DNA of 6,008 bases from an uncultured cyanobacterium (lineage in GTDB: Bacteria; Cyanobacteriota; Cyanobacteriia; PCC-6307; Cyanobiaceae). The DNA lies in the NCBI GenBank assembly GCA_903831165.1, contig CAIKWV010000114.1, positions 1 through 6,008 of the forward strand, in the 5' to 3' direction. The position numbers were made by a program, and so were the translations under genes. Position 1 is the first letter of the stretch. Each line of letters starts with the position of its first letter. The notes beneath the pieces were generated by a model that was given only the letters and a program-made list of their open reading frames with translations, did not search any database and was not told where the DNA came from. This document shows positions 1 through 5,845 of this stretch, one piece after another.

Positions 1-726
1 CCGATCCGCCAGGTGTTTGCCGCCACGGTGGAGGCCAAGGCCCGCGGTTACCAGGTGGGGCAATTCAGTTTCAACGTCAAAGGCGGGCGCTGCGAGGCCT
101 GCAGCGGCCAGGGGGTGAATGTGATCGAGATGAACTTCCTTCCTGATGTCTATGTGCAGTGCGACGTCTGCAAGGGCGCTCGCTACAACCGTGAGACCTT
201 GCAGGTTACCTATCGCGGCCACACCATCGCCGACGTTTTGCAGATGACGGTGGAACAGGCAGCCGAGGAGTTCAGTGCCATCCCCCAGGCGGCCGATCGG
301 TTGCGCACGTTGGTGGATGTGGGCCTGGGTTACATCAAGCTGGGGCAACCGGCTCCCACCCTCTCCGGCGGCGAGGCCCAGCGGGTGAAGCTGGCCACTG
401 AGCTCTCCCGCCGCGCCACCGGCAAGACCCTCTACCTGATCGACGAACCCACCACCGGCCTCAGCTTCTACGACGTGCACAAGCTGATGGATGTGATGCA
501 GCGCCTGGTCGACAAAGGCAACTCGATCCTGGTGATCGAGCACAACCTCGATGTGATCCGCTGTGCCGACTGGATCGTCGATCTCGGGCCCGAAGGGGGA
601 GACAAGGGCGGCGAAATCGTGGCGACGGGAACCCCGGAGCAGGTGGCTGAGCATGCCACCAGTCATACGGGCCGGTATCTCAAGCAGGTGCTCAAGCAGC
701 ATCCGCCGCAGGCAGTGGTGGTCTGA
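1..726 (+). CDS. uvrA: UvrA, excinuclease ABC subunit A (C-terminal part, 5' truncated by window)
   Basis: UvrA is the damage-recognising ATPase of bacterial nucleotide excision repair. It works as a dimer in the cytoplasm and loads UvrB onto lesions. The window holds only the last 241 residues of a protein that is usually about 950-1000 long; reading frame 1 is open from base 1, so the true start lies outside. Numbering from base 1, a CX2C...CX2C zinc module is visible at C31/C34 and C54/C57, within the diagnostic [13 protein letters not shown] and FLPDVYV context. The ABC signature LSGGEAQR is at 121-128, Walker B LIDEPTTG at 146-153 and the switch histidine at H181 (VIEHNLD). This is the second ATPase domain in its normal order. 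The GLSFYD after Walker B, where many bacteria have GLHFED, is what I associate with cyanobacterial UvrA. The C-terminus ([11 protein letters not shown] plus a short tail) looks complete. No terminator hairpin is obvious after the TGA. Confidence 0.97.
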   Translation, partial: PIRQVFAATVEAKARGYQVGQFSFNVKGGRCEACSGQGVNVIEMNFLPDVYVQCDVCKGARYNRETLQVTYRGHTIADVLQMTVEQAAEEFSAIPQAADRLRTLVDVGLGYIKLGQPAPTLSGGEAQRVKLATELSRRATGKTLYLIDEPTTGLSFYDVHKLMDVMQRLVDKGNSILVIEHNLDVIRCADWIVDLGPEGGDKGGEIVATGTPEQVAEHATSHTGRYLKQVLKQHPPQAVVV

Positions 727-1113
727 GCAGGGACATCCTCTAAGCGATCGCCAGGATTTGGGGTGCTTGTTGGACTGGGCTCGGTTCAGGTTTGCGTCTT
801 GCAGGTGCTTCGTATGGGGTCAGTTTTCCCGGTAGCTGATGTGCAGGGCGAACTGACGTTTGAGCATGATTTTGCCAAGGATTGTGAAATTTTGCTGATC
901 TGCTTTGCCGCATCGAAGCTGCCTGGGTCCTTGCACAGGCTCTGATCGGCATCTGTTGGCTTGCTCAATCGCTTCATCTCCTTGGATTGTTCCCTCTGGT
1001 CCTAGGGGATGCTCGGTGAAGCAGTTTTGGTCACTGGCCTGATTGGTTGAAGCTCGTGTGCGGGATTGCAGGAGATCGTGCTAGGGTTTATTTGTTCATT
1101 TGTTATTACTGCA
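727..1113. other. Long gap without a convincing gene
   Basis: These 387 bases between uvrA and the small ABM-like gene show no gene I can support. Short open frames exist on both strands (about 60-70 codons), but their translations have no recognisable motif and no good ribosome binding site. The stretch is clearly poorer in GC than uvrA (about 47 % in 841-900). It contains one HIP1 octamer (744-751) and two weak inverted repeats, GCCTG/CAGGC (921-925 with 936-940) and CCCT/AGGG (992-995 with 1004-1007). Neither repeat is followed by a T-run. The promoter of the downstream small gene should lie in the 3' part; a poor match is TTGCAG (1066) 17 bases ahead of TATTTG (1089), which I do not call. 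Confidence 0.5.
744..751. repeat. HIP1 octamer GCGATCGC, copy 1
   Basis: Perfect copy of the highly iterated palindrome GCGATCGC, here followed by C, just downstream of the uvrA stop. HIP1 is greatly over-represented in many cyanobacterial genomes, and its presence supports a cyanobacterial origin. It is seen directly; no function at this site is implied. Confidence 0.8.
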
Positions 1114-1395
1114 ATGACTTATATTCTCACCCATTTCTGGCCCGGTGCCACGGAGGAAGAGTACAGGGCTGAAGTCGCAGCTGTTCATCCCGATGGTGGC
1201 CTGCCGCAGGGGCAGCTTTCTCACGCGGCTGGCAATGCTGAGGGTGGGGTGTTGATTGTGGCTGTCTGGGATTCGAAGGAATCATCTGATCGTTTCGTTG
1301 CTGATGTTCTGATGCCACATATTCCGGAGCCCGGTGGCTTTTCAGGAAAGCCAGTGGAATATTCAGCGGAATCATTCAATGTTCAAACCCAGTGA
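1114..1395 (+). CDS. Small dimeric alpha/beta-barrel (ABM-like) protein, function unknown
   Basis: A 93-residue soluble cytoplasmic protein. The sequence opens MTYILTHFWPGATEEEYR, then AAVHPDGGLP (22-31), HAAG (37-40), a hydrophobic strand VLIVAVWDS (46-54) and KESSDRF (55-61). This strand / helix / strand pattern, with 'VAVWDS.E..DRF' in the second half, matches small uncharacterised proteins related to the antibiotic-biosynthesis-monooxygenase (ABM) type ferredoxin-like fold, which form homodimers. I recognise the pattern from memory, so family placement is moderately sure and activity is unknown. The frame is open further upstream: GTG at 1078 has AGGAG only 3 bases ahead, and TTG at 1066 is also possible. 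Either would add a hydrophobic N-terminus (LGFICSFVITA). I prefer ATG 1114 because relatives begin MTYL..HFWPG, although no Shine-Dalgarno precedes it. Hand-counted GC is about 54 %, against roughly 65-70 % in the flanking genes, which could mean transfer or relaxed composition. It stands alone between two non-coding gaps. Confidence 0.75.
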   Translation: MTYILTHFWPGATEEEYRAEVAAVHPDGGLPQGQLSHAAGNAEGGVLIVAVWDSKESSDRFVADVLMPHIPEPGGFSGKPVEYSAESFNVQTQ

Positions 1396-1409
1396 GATCC
1401 AAACCATCC

Positions 1410-1423
1410 AGCTTGGTCAAGCT
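1410..1423. repeat. Inverted repeat AGCTTG-GT-CAAGCT
   Basis: Perfect 6-bp arms around a 2-base centre, or a 5-bp stem closing a GGTC tetraloop as RNA. It lies 15 bases after the stop of the small ABM-like gene and is the first of four inverted repeats in the same gap. The stem alone is too weak to be called a terminator. Confidence 0.5.
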
Positions 1424-1437
1424 AAGTTCAATTCATC

Positions 1438-1472
1438 GATCCAGCATCTGATGCAGGATCCTTGTAGTTTTT
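1438..1472 (+). terminator. Possible rho-independent terminator of the small ABM-like gene
   Basis: A 23-bp imperfect palindrome is centred on T1449: GATCC (1438-1442), GCATC (1444-1448), GATGC (1450-1454) and GGATC (1456-1460), with one A-A mismatch in each arm. As RNA it folds into a 5-bp stem, a mismatch, then GCA/TGC closing a 5-base loop. A run of five T (1468-1472) follows 7 bases after the stem, which is further than in classical terminators. The palindrome is certain; its role is a guess from its position about 40 bases after a stop codon. A protein-binding site is an alternative. Confidence 0.35.
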
Positions 1473-1490
1473 GAAATACTCTTATTTCAA
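1471..1490. repeat. Perfect inverted repeat TTGAAAT-6-ATTTCAA
   Basis: Seven-base arms TTGAAAT (1471-1477) and ATTTCAA (1484-1490) flank the spacer actctt. The arms are AT-rich, so the RNA hairpin would be weak. As DNA, the spaced dyad has the shape of a dimeric regulator site upstream of the hydrolase gene. No matching -10/-35 pair is clear. Confidence 0.45.
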
Positions 1491-1503
1491 TCGGTCGCTT
1501 GGT

Positions 1504-1530
1504 CTGCTTGCTTGCTCTTAATGCAAGCAG
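1504..1530. repeat. Inverted repeat CTGCTTGC / GCAAGCAG (hairpin, possible terminator)
   Basis: Eight-base perfect arms, 1504-1511 and 1523-1530, enclose 11 bases. Because GCTTGC is partly duplicated, a second register exists: TGCTTGC at 1509-1515 pairs with 1523-1529 around a 7-base loop. The stem is the strongest in this gap, but only the poor T-tract GCTTTGATT follows, so calling it a terminator is weak. It is the last of four inverted repeats between the small gene and the hydrolase. Confidence 0.5.
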
Positions 1531-1580
1531 GCTTTGATTAGGCGCTGCGGTGGTGCCTCCGCGGCACCTTGTCTGGGGTC

Positions 1581-1588
1581 GCGATCGC
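1581..1588. repeat. HIP1 octamer GCGATCGC, copy 2
   Basis: Perfect HIP1 inside the longer palindrome CGCGATCGCG (1580-1589). It sits in the arginine-rich, probably non-coding stretch ahead of the hydrolase and may be part of a short interspersed repeat (see findings). Confidence 0.8.
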
Positions 1589-1675
1589 GCCCGAAGTCGC
1601 TGTCGCTTTCTGCTGGTGCCCAGGCGGCGTGTCGGCCGGCGATTTTCGCCTACGGCGAGGCGTGGCGAGCCAGCG

Positions 1676-3250
1676 GTGATCCTGTCCGGTTCCCTGGTTC
1701 ATGCGAGCCTGGTCCAACCTTCTTTTGGCACCTTGCGGACCTGTTTTCTCCGTCGTCGGGCGCTCAGCCTGGGCCTGCTGGCCCTAGTCGGCACGACCAC
1801 CCTTTGCAGCCGCCCGGCCCGCGCCCTGGAGGAGATCCAGCTGCGGCTGCCCCTGCTGGAGACCAACTTCACCATCAAGGTCAGTGAGCTCGGCAGCCGG
1901 AAGCTGCTCAGGCAGGGCAACAGTGATCTGGCGGAACTGGATCGGGCCAGCAATGGCGCCCTGGGCCGCAAGTTGGAGCAGCTGTTCGACACCCCCCTGC
2001 CGCTGCGGGTCAAGAAGCTGGTGGCCAATTCCGCCGGTACGCCCCTGTTTGAGCAGGCCCTGCTGGTGGCGTCGATTCTGGGCAAGATCGATGGCCTGCC
2101 GAACCGGGTCGATGGTGAACAGCTCAATCAGGCCCTGGAGCGGGCCAAGGTCAACGGCGAGCTCACGGTTCTCGGCCTGATTCAGGCCTTGCCGGGTCAC
2201 ACGGCCACCCTCGATTTCGAGCCCGCCATCCGCGGATTGCAGCGCCTCAAGCGTCAGCAGACCGAAGCGCGGCAGCTGGCCTCCGGAACGCCGGTGCCTG
2301 TCGATCCCCGCCTGGCTGCCCCTGGTCGCCTGCAGCCCCTGGTCAGCAAGGCCACGCTGGTGGTCAAGCACCGCCCAGCTCCCCTGGAGATTGAGCTGAT
2401 CCGACCCTCCCAGGGGGGTAATGGCCAACTGGTGGTCATCTCCCATGGCCTCTGGGACGGACCCCACAGTTTTGCGGGCTGGGCCCAGCATCTGGCCAGC
2501 CATGGCTACACGGTGATCCTGCCTTTCCATCCCGGCAGCGATCAGAGCCAGCAGCGGGCCATGCTTTCGGGCAGCGCTCCGCCTCCGGGTCCGGAGGAAC
2601 TGAAGCTGCGACCCCTGGATATCTCGGCGGTGATCGATGGCGTCGCTGAGGGCCGGATCGCCGGCCTGAGCGGTGTCAAGACCGATCGCGTCGTGGTCAT
2701 CGGCCACTCCTGGGGGGCCACCACGGCCCTGCAGCTGGCGGGGGCCACCCCCAGTTCCAAGCTGCTCAAGCAGCGTTGCAACAACCTGGATGATCCGGAT
2801 CGCAACCTCAGCTGGGTGCTGCAGTGCAGCTTCCTCGACGCGGCCGATCGCGCTGGCCTGGTTGATCCGCGGGTGATGGCGGTGGCGGCGGTCAGCCCGC
2901 CCCTGCACCTGTTGTTTGCTCCGGGGGCCTCCATGGGCTTGCAGGCCCGGGTGCTGCTGGTCAGCGGCAGCCAGGACTGGGTGGTGCCCTCGGATCCGGA
3001 GGCGATCGACCCGTTCCGCTCCTCCACTCCCGGCGGCCATGACCTGGTGCTGGTGGATGGTGGCGATCACTTCAACCTGCGGGGCCCCCAGGAGACCGCT
3101 GGCGGACCTCTGCGGGCTCTGTTGCTCGCCTGGGTCAATGGCGCCTATGCCGCCGGAGCCGGTGTGCGCCCCGAACCGACGGCGCCCAGCCTGTTGCCGC
3201 CGGGCGGTTGGGGTGATGCCGAGATGGGTCTGGTGCGGGTGTCGCACTGA
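1676..3250 (+). CDS. Exported DUF1400-type alpha/beta hydrolase (dienelactone-hydrolase-like)
   Basis: A predicted secreted serine hydrolase of 524 residues from GTG 1676; the substrate is unknown. After an arginine-rich n-region (LRRRALSLG, R26-R28), a hydrophobic segment A29-T42 leads to an ARA cleavage site (48-50), so the mature protein would begin at LEEIQLRLP. The RRR before the hydrophobic core could serve Sec or Tat. Residues ~51-175 look like the DUF1400 domain of cyanobacterial hydrolases (QGNSDLAELDRASNG.LGRKL, FDTPLPL, LPGHTATLDF). A Pro-rich linker follows, then a catalytic domain with the oxyanion SHG loop (H257-G258), nucleophile elbow GHSWG (343-347, Ser345), acid Asp434 in SGSQDW and His465 in GGDHFN, a complete triad in normal order. 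The start is uncertain: the frame is open back to GTG 1550, with GTG 1616 and TTG 1733 also possible, and none has a good Shine-Dalgarno. I discount 1550-1675 because its translation is arginine-rich and unlike a protein. The gene stands alone, converging on the LCP gene. Confidence 0.9.
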   Translation: MILSGSLVHASLVQPSFGTLRTCFLRRRALSLGLLALVGTTTLCSRPARALEEIQLRLPLLETNFTIKVSELGSRKLLRQGNSDLAELDRASNGALGRKLEQLFDTPLPLRVKKLVANSAGTPLFEQALLVASILGKIDGLPNRVDGEQLNQALERAKVNGELTVLGLIQALPGHTATLDFEPAIRGLQRLKRQQTEARQLASGTPVPVDPRLAAPGRLQPLVSKATLVVKHRPAPLEIELIRPSQGGNGQLVVISHGLWDGPHSFAGWAQHLASHGYTVILPFHPGSDQSQQRAMLSGSAPPPGPEELKLRPLDISAVIDGVAEGRIAGLSGVKTDRVVVIGHSWGATTALQLAGATPSSKLLKQRCNNLDDPDRNLSWVLQCSFLDAADRAGLVDPRVMAVAAVSPPLHLLFAPGASMGLQARVLLVSGSQDWVVPSDPEAIDPFRSSTPGGHDLVLVDGGDHFNLRGPQETAGGPLRALLLAWVNGAYAAGAGVRPEPTAPSLLPPGGWGDAEMGLVRVSH

Positions 3251-3488
3251 GATCCTGGGTTGTTCAGGTGTCAGGCCAAGCGCAGCTGTGGTGCCCGAGG
3301 CAGGGATGCCGAGCGGACTGCAGCTGGTTCGCTGTTGATGACACCGGCTGATTCGTTGGCGTCGTCGACAGCTGAAAGACCAGAGATGGACAGCCAGCTT
3401 GACCTGAATGCCACGTGCGATGGGCAACATACGCAAACAGATCCCGGTGTCTTTGAACCCCCCGATGCCATCTGGTCGTGGAGTCGGT
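3251..3488. other. Gap between converging genes, nothing identified
   Basis: These 238 bases separate the stop of the hydrolase (+) from the stop of the LCP gene (-). No protein-like frame is visible. Only small dyads are present, such as GGCA-GGGA-TGCC (3299-3310) and two CAGCTG copies (3283-3288 and 3321-3326). None has a T-run, so a bidirectional terminator, expected here, cannot be pointed to. Confidence 0.5.
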
Positions 3489-4517
3489 TCAGTTCGTCGG
3501 CTCTTCGCCGTTGCCGGTGGGATGGAGGGTGTTGGAGTCCGGCATCCAGTAGCTGAGATCGTGTTCCCAGTACAGCCTGCCCGGCAGTCGTGTGGTGCTG
3601 AGCTTGGTGTGGGCCATGGCGCCCATCAGCTGCGTCAGTTCGATCGGCGAAAGGTCGGTCAGGACGTCATCGCCGGCAATCTTGAGCAGCGCCGGCAGCT
3701 TGGTCAACGTTGAGGGTTGGGCCAGTTTTTCAAACACCTTGGCCAGCACCAGCCGCTGGCGTTCCATCCGACCCAGATCGCCGAGTTCGTCGTGGCGGAA
3801 GCGCAGGAAGCCCTCCAGGTTTTCGCCTTTGAGGTTCTGCAGTCCGGGTTGAAGGTCGATGTAAAGACCCTGGGCGTTGTCGACGTAGTACATGCGCTTG
3901 GGCACATCCACTTCGACGCCGCCGAGGGCGTCGGCCACTTTGGTGACGGCGTTGAGATTCAGCTTCAGATGGCGATCCACCGGAGCACCGACCAGTTTCG
4001 ACACCTCGGCCTTGGCGGTGGCGATGCCGCCGAGTTCAAAGAGAGCGTTGGCCTTAAGGGTTCCCAGTTTCTCGGATTCGATGTAGGTGTCTCGCGGCAC
4101 CTGGGTGATCTGGGTGATGCCGTCTTTCACCTGCACGGTGAACATCACATCGGTGTTGTCGGCCACGTTGTCCCGGCCCAGCACCAGCACGCGGTGCTGG
4201 CTGAACGCCAGCGGATTGACCATCGCCGCCAGGCTTTTCGGGCCGCGACTCAGGCTCGCCAGCAATTGGCCGCTCAGCGCCGGCAGCTGCTGGGTGTAAG
4301 GGCTGGCCACCGCATAGCCGAGCGCAGCCCCCAGCGCGAAGGTGAAGATGCCGGGGGCCCGCTTTCGCTTCGGCGGTGGCGCCGATGTCTGGCGGCGAGT
4401 CAGCAGATCGGGCACTCCCGCCCTAGTGGATTCGGGCGCCGGGCGCCCACCACGGTCCTTCAGGCGCTTGGGCGACGAAGGGGTTGGCACTGACGGACGG
4501 GAAGCGGCCTGACCCAT
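3489..4517 (-). CDS. LCP (LytR-CpsA-Psr) family cell-envelope protein
   Basis: LCP proteins are membrane-anchored phosphotransferases that attach glycopolymers from polyprenyl-phosphate carriers to peptidoglycan or another acceptor outside the cytoplasmic membrane. This one has 342 residues from ATG at 4517, a start backed by AGGAG 4 bases upstream. It has a Pro/Arg/Lys-rich cytoplasmic tail (1-55), one membrane span (about G56-S72), a short linker and the LCP domain from about H108. Domain marks are VLVLGRDN (110-117), NTD (121-123), PRDTYI (141-146), LGGVEVDVP (198-206), LQPGLQNLKGE (222-232) and RFRHDELGDLGRMERQ (239-254), the last being the family's arginine/GD..R..RQ motif. The usual RSDT near 121 is replaced by DNTD, so that Arg is absent here. 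The accepted glycopolymer in cyanobacteria is unknown. The gene lies 63 bases downstream of purT on the same strand, so co-transcription is possible. Regulation by LytR-like autorepression is an old idea and nothing in the sequence shows it. Confidence 0.93.
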   Translation of the reverse strand: MGQAASRPSVPTPSSPKRLKDRGGRPAPESTRAGVPDLLTRRQTSAPPPKRKRAPGIFTFALGAALGYAVASPYTQQLPALSGQLLASLSRGPKSLAAMVNPLAFSQHRVLVLGRDNVADNTDVMFTVQVKDGITQITQVPRDTYIESEKLGTLKANALFELGGIATAKAEVSKLVGAPVDRHLKLNLNAVTKVADALGGVEVDVPKRMYYVDNAQGLYIDLQPGLQNLKGENLEGFLRFRHDELGDLGRMERQRLVLAKVFEKLAQPSTLTKLPALLKIAGDDVLTDLSPIELTQLMGAMAHTKLSTTRLPGRLYWEHDLSYWMPDSNTLHPTGNGEEPTN

Positions 4518-4521
4518 CGTT

Positions 4522-4526
4522 CTCCT
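4522..4526 (-). promoter_or_regulatory. Ribosome binding site AGGAG of the LCP gene
   Basis: On the minus strand AGGAG is followed by AACG and then ATG (4517-4515). This is the clearest Shine-Dalgarno in the window. It decides the LCP start against the longer frame from a TTG at 4550, which would put the site inside the coding region. Confidence 0.7.
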
Positions 4527-4580
4527 GGCTGGGTGCACCTTACGGCTCAAAGGCAGGCCAGGCCAGGGGCGTCGACGGCT

Positions 4581-5774
4581 TTAACGGCTGGCACCCACCC
4601 GAATGCAGGCCGCCGCCGCATCGGCGCGCTGCCGGGCCTGGGCTTCATCGTCGCCGCGGGCCAGGGCGACGCCCATGCGCCGCAGGGGCCTGGCTTCGGC
4701 CTTGCCGAACAGCAGCACCTGCGTTTCGGGGATGGCCAGGGCTTCCGCCACGCCGTCGTAGGCCACGGCGCTGGCGGCGGCTTCGGCCAGGATCACGCGG
4801 CTGGCGGCCGGACCCAGTGAGCGGATTTCGGGGATCGGCAGGCCGAGCACGGCCCGCAGATGCAGCTCGAACTCGCTCAGGTTCTGCCCCAGCAGCGTCA
4901 CCAGGCCGGTGTCGTGGGGGCGGGGGGAGAGCTCCGAGAACACCATCTCCTCCTGGCCGGGCTGGCCGCAGAGGAAGAACTCGACACCGAACAGGCCGGC
5001 ACCACCCAGCTCATCGGTGACCCGGCGGGCCATGGCCTGGGCGGCCTGCAGTTGCTCCGGATCCAGCAGCACCGGTTGCCAGCTGCACTGGTAATCGCCC
5101 CGCTCCTGGATGTGGCCGATCGGCGGGCAGAACAGGGTGGGCCCCTGCCATTGCTTCACGGTCAGCAGGGTGATCTCCAGCTCGAAGCGCAGGAACTCCT
5201 CGACGATCACCCGGGCCCCAACGCCGCGGGCGCCGGCCATGGCCGCTTCCCAGGCGGCGTCGATCTGCTCCGGTCCTCGCACCAGGCTCTGGCCCTTGCC
5301 GGAAGAGCTCATCACCGGTTTGACGACCACCGGCCAGCCGAGGGGGGCGGCGGCGGCGGCCAGTTCGGCGGCGCTTTCGGCGTAGTTGAAGCGGGCCGTG
5401 CGCAGGCCGAGGGGTCCCGCCGCCAGATCGCGGATCCGGTCCCGGTTCATCGTCACCGCCGTGGCCCGGGCCGTGGGGATCACGGTGATTCCTTCGTTCT
5501 CCAGTTCCGCCAGAGCGTCGACGGCGAGGGCTTCGATCTCGGGGATGACCACATCGGGCTGGTGGCGGCGCACCACGGCTTTGAGGGCCTCCGGGTCGGC
5601 CATCTCCACCACCTCGGCCCGATCGGCCACCTGCATGGCCGGAGCCCCGGGGTAGCGGTCGACCGCGATCACCGTGCACCCCAGTCGCTGGGCCGCGATC
5701 GCCACCTCCTTGCCCAGTTCGCCACTGCCCAGCAGCATCAGGGTGCGGGGAAAGGGGGCCGATCGCGCTGCCAT
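4581..5774 (-). CDS. purT: PurT, formate-dependent phosphoribosylglycinamide formyltransferase 2
   Basis: PurT catalyses formate + ATP + GAR to formyl-GAR + ADP + Pi, a folate-independent version of the third step of purine synthesis, in the cytoplasm. The 397-residue product compares with 392 in E. coli. Its order is that of the family: an N-terminal GAR-binding Rossmann-like domain with GSGELGKE (16-23) and VIPEIEALA (76-84), MNRDRIRDLAA (109-119), then the ATP-grasp fold with VVKPV (150-154, K152 likely contacting ATP) and the SSSGKGQS loop (156-163). Further on are EEF.RFELEITLLTV, the PIGHIQERGDY segment, the metal/ATP-binding FSELSPRPHDTG, and the C-terminal LFGK...RRMGVALA. All expected motifs are present, so it should be active. 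ATG at 5774 fits the family N-terminus; only a weak purine stretch (GACAGAG) precedes it. The first ~9 residues (AARSAPFPR) are likely flexible. It probably leads an operon with the LCP gene 63 bases downstream; the link is positional, not functional. GC is very high locally (about 75 % in 5341-5400). Confidence 0.97.
   Translation of the reverse strand: MAARSAPFPRTLMLLGSGELGKEVAIAAQRLGCTVIAVDRYPGAPAMQVADRAEVVEMADPEALKAVVRRHQPDVVIPEIEALAVDALAELENEGITVIPTARATAVTMNRDRIRDLAAGPLGLRTARFNYAESAAELAAAAAPLGWPVVVKPVMSSSGKGQSLVRGPEQIDAAWEAAMAGARGVGARVIVEEFLRFELEITLLTVKQWQGPTLFCPPIGHIQERGDYQCSWQPVLLDPEQLQAAQAMARRVTDELGGAGLFGVEFFLCGQPGQEEMVFSELSPRPHDTGLVTLLGQNLSEFELHLRAVLGLPIPEIRSLGPAASRVILAEAAASAVAYDGVAEALAIPETQVLLFGKAEARPLRRMGVALARGDDEAQARQRADAAAACIRVGASR
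5695..5702. repeat. HIP1 octamer GCGATCGC, copy 3 (inside purT)
   Basis: A perfect HIP1 copy within the purT coding region, near the codons for its N-terminal domain. HIP1 commonly occurs inside genes in cyanobacteria, so this is in line with the other two copies. Confidence 0.8.
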
Positions 5775-5845
5775 GGCTCTGTCATCAACTCTGTGATCCT
5801 GGCCTCTGGGCTGCCTGTGGACGGGGTTTCACGTAGCGTTCCGCC
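5775..5845. promoter_or_regulatory. Divergent promoter spacer purT / membrane-protein gene
   Basis: These 71 bases must hold the 5' signals for purT (-) and for the gene starting at 5846 (+), unless transcripts start further inside either gene. No clear -10/-35 pair is seen on either strand. A near-perfect direct repeat, CTCTGTCATC (5777-5786) and CTCTGTGATC (5789-5798), lies right before the purT start with a 12-base period; it could be an operator or chance. Confidence 0.4.

Noticed and set aside
740..952. A 70-codon minus-strand frame in the gap after uvrA, containing a KLTPYEA string reminiscent of transposases
   Set aside because: The resemblance is a few residues only. The rest shows no catalytic DDE pattern and no flanking terminal inverted repeats are seen.
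1534..1887. A 117-codon plus-strand frame overlapping the start of the hydrolase
   Set aside because: Its second half overlaps the clear signal peptide and DUF1400 start in another frame. The translation becomes Pro/Gly/Ala low-complexity, so it is not a protein.
1784..3436. A 550-codon open frame on the minus strand, antisense to the hydrolase
   Set aside because: Its translation is Gln/Arg/His/Gly-rich with no domain signs, while the plus strand encodes a hydrolase with every expected motif. Long antisense frames are common in GC-rich DNA.
3717..4493. A 258-codon open frame on the plus strand, antisense to the LCP gene
   Set aside because: No motif or ribosome binding site. The minus-strand LCP protein has a membrane span, family motifs and a good Shine-Dalgarno.
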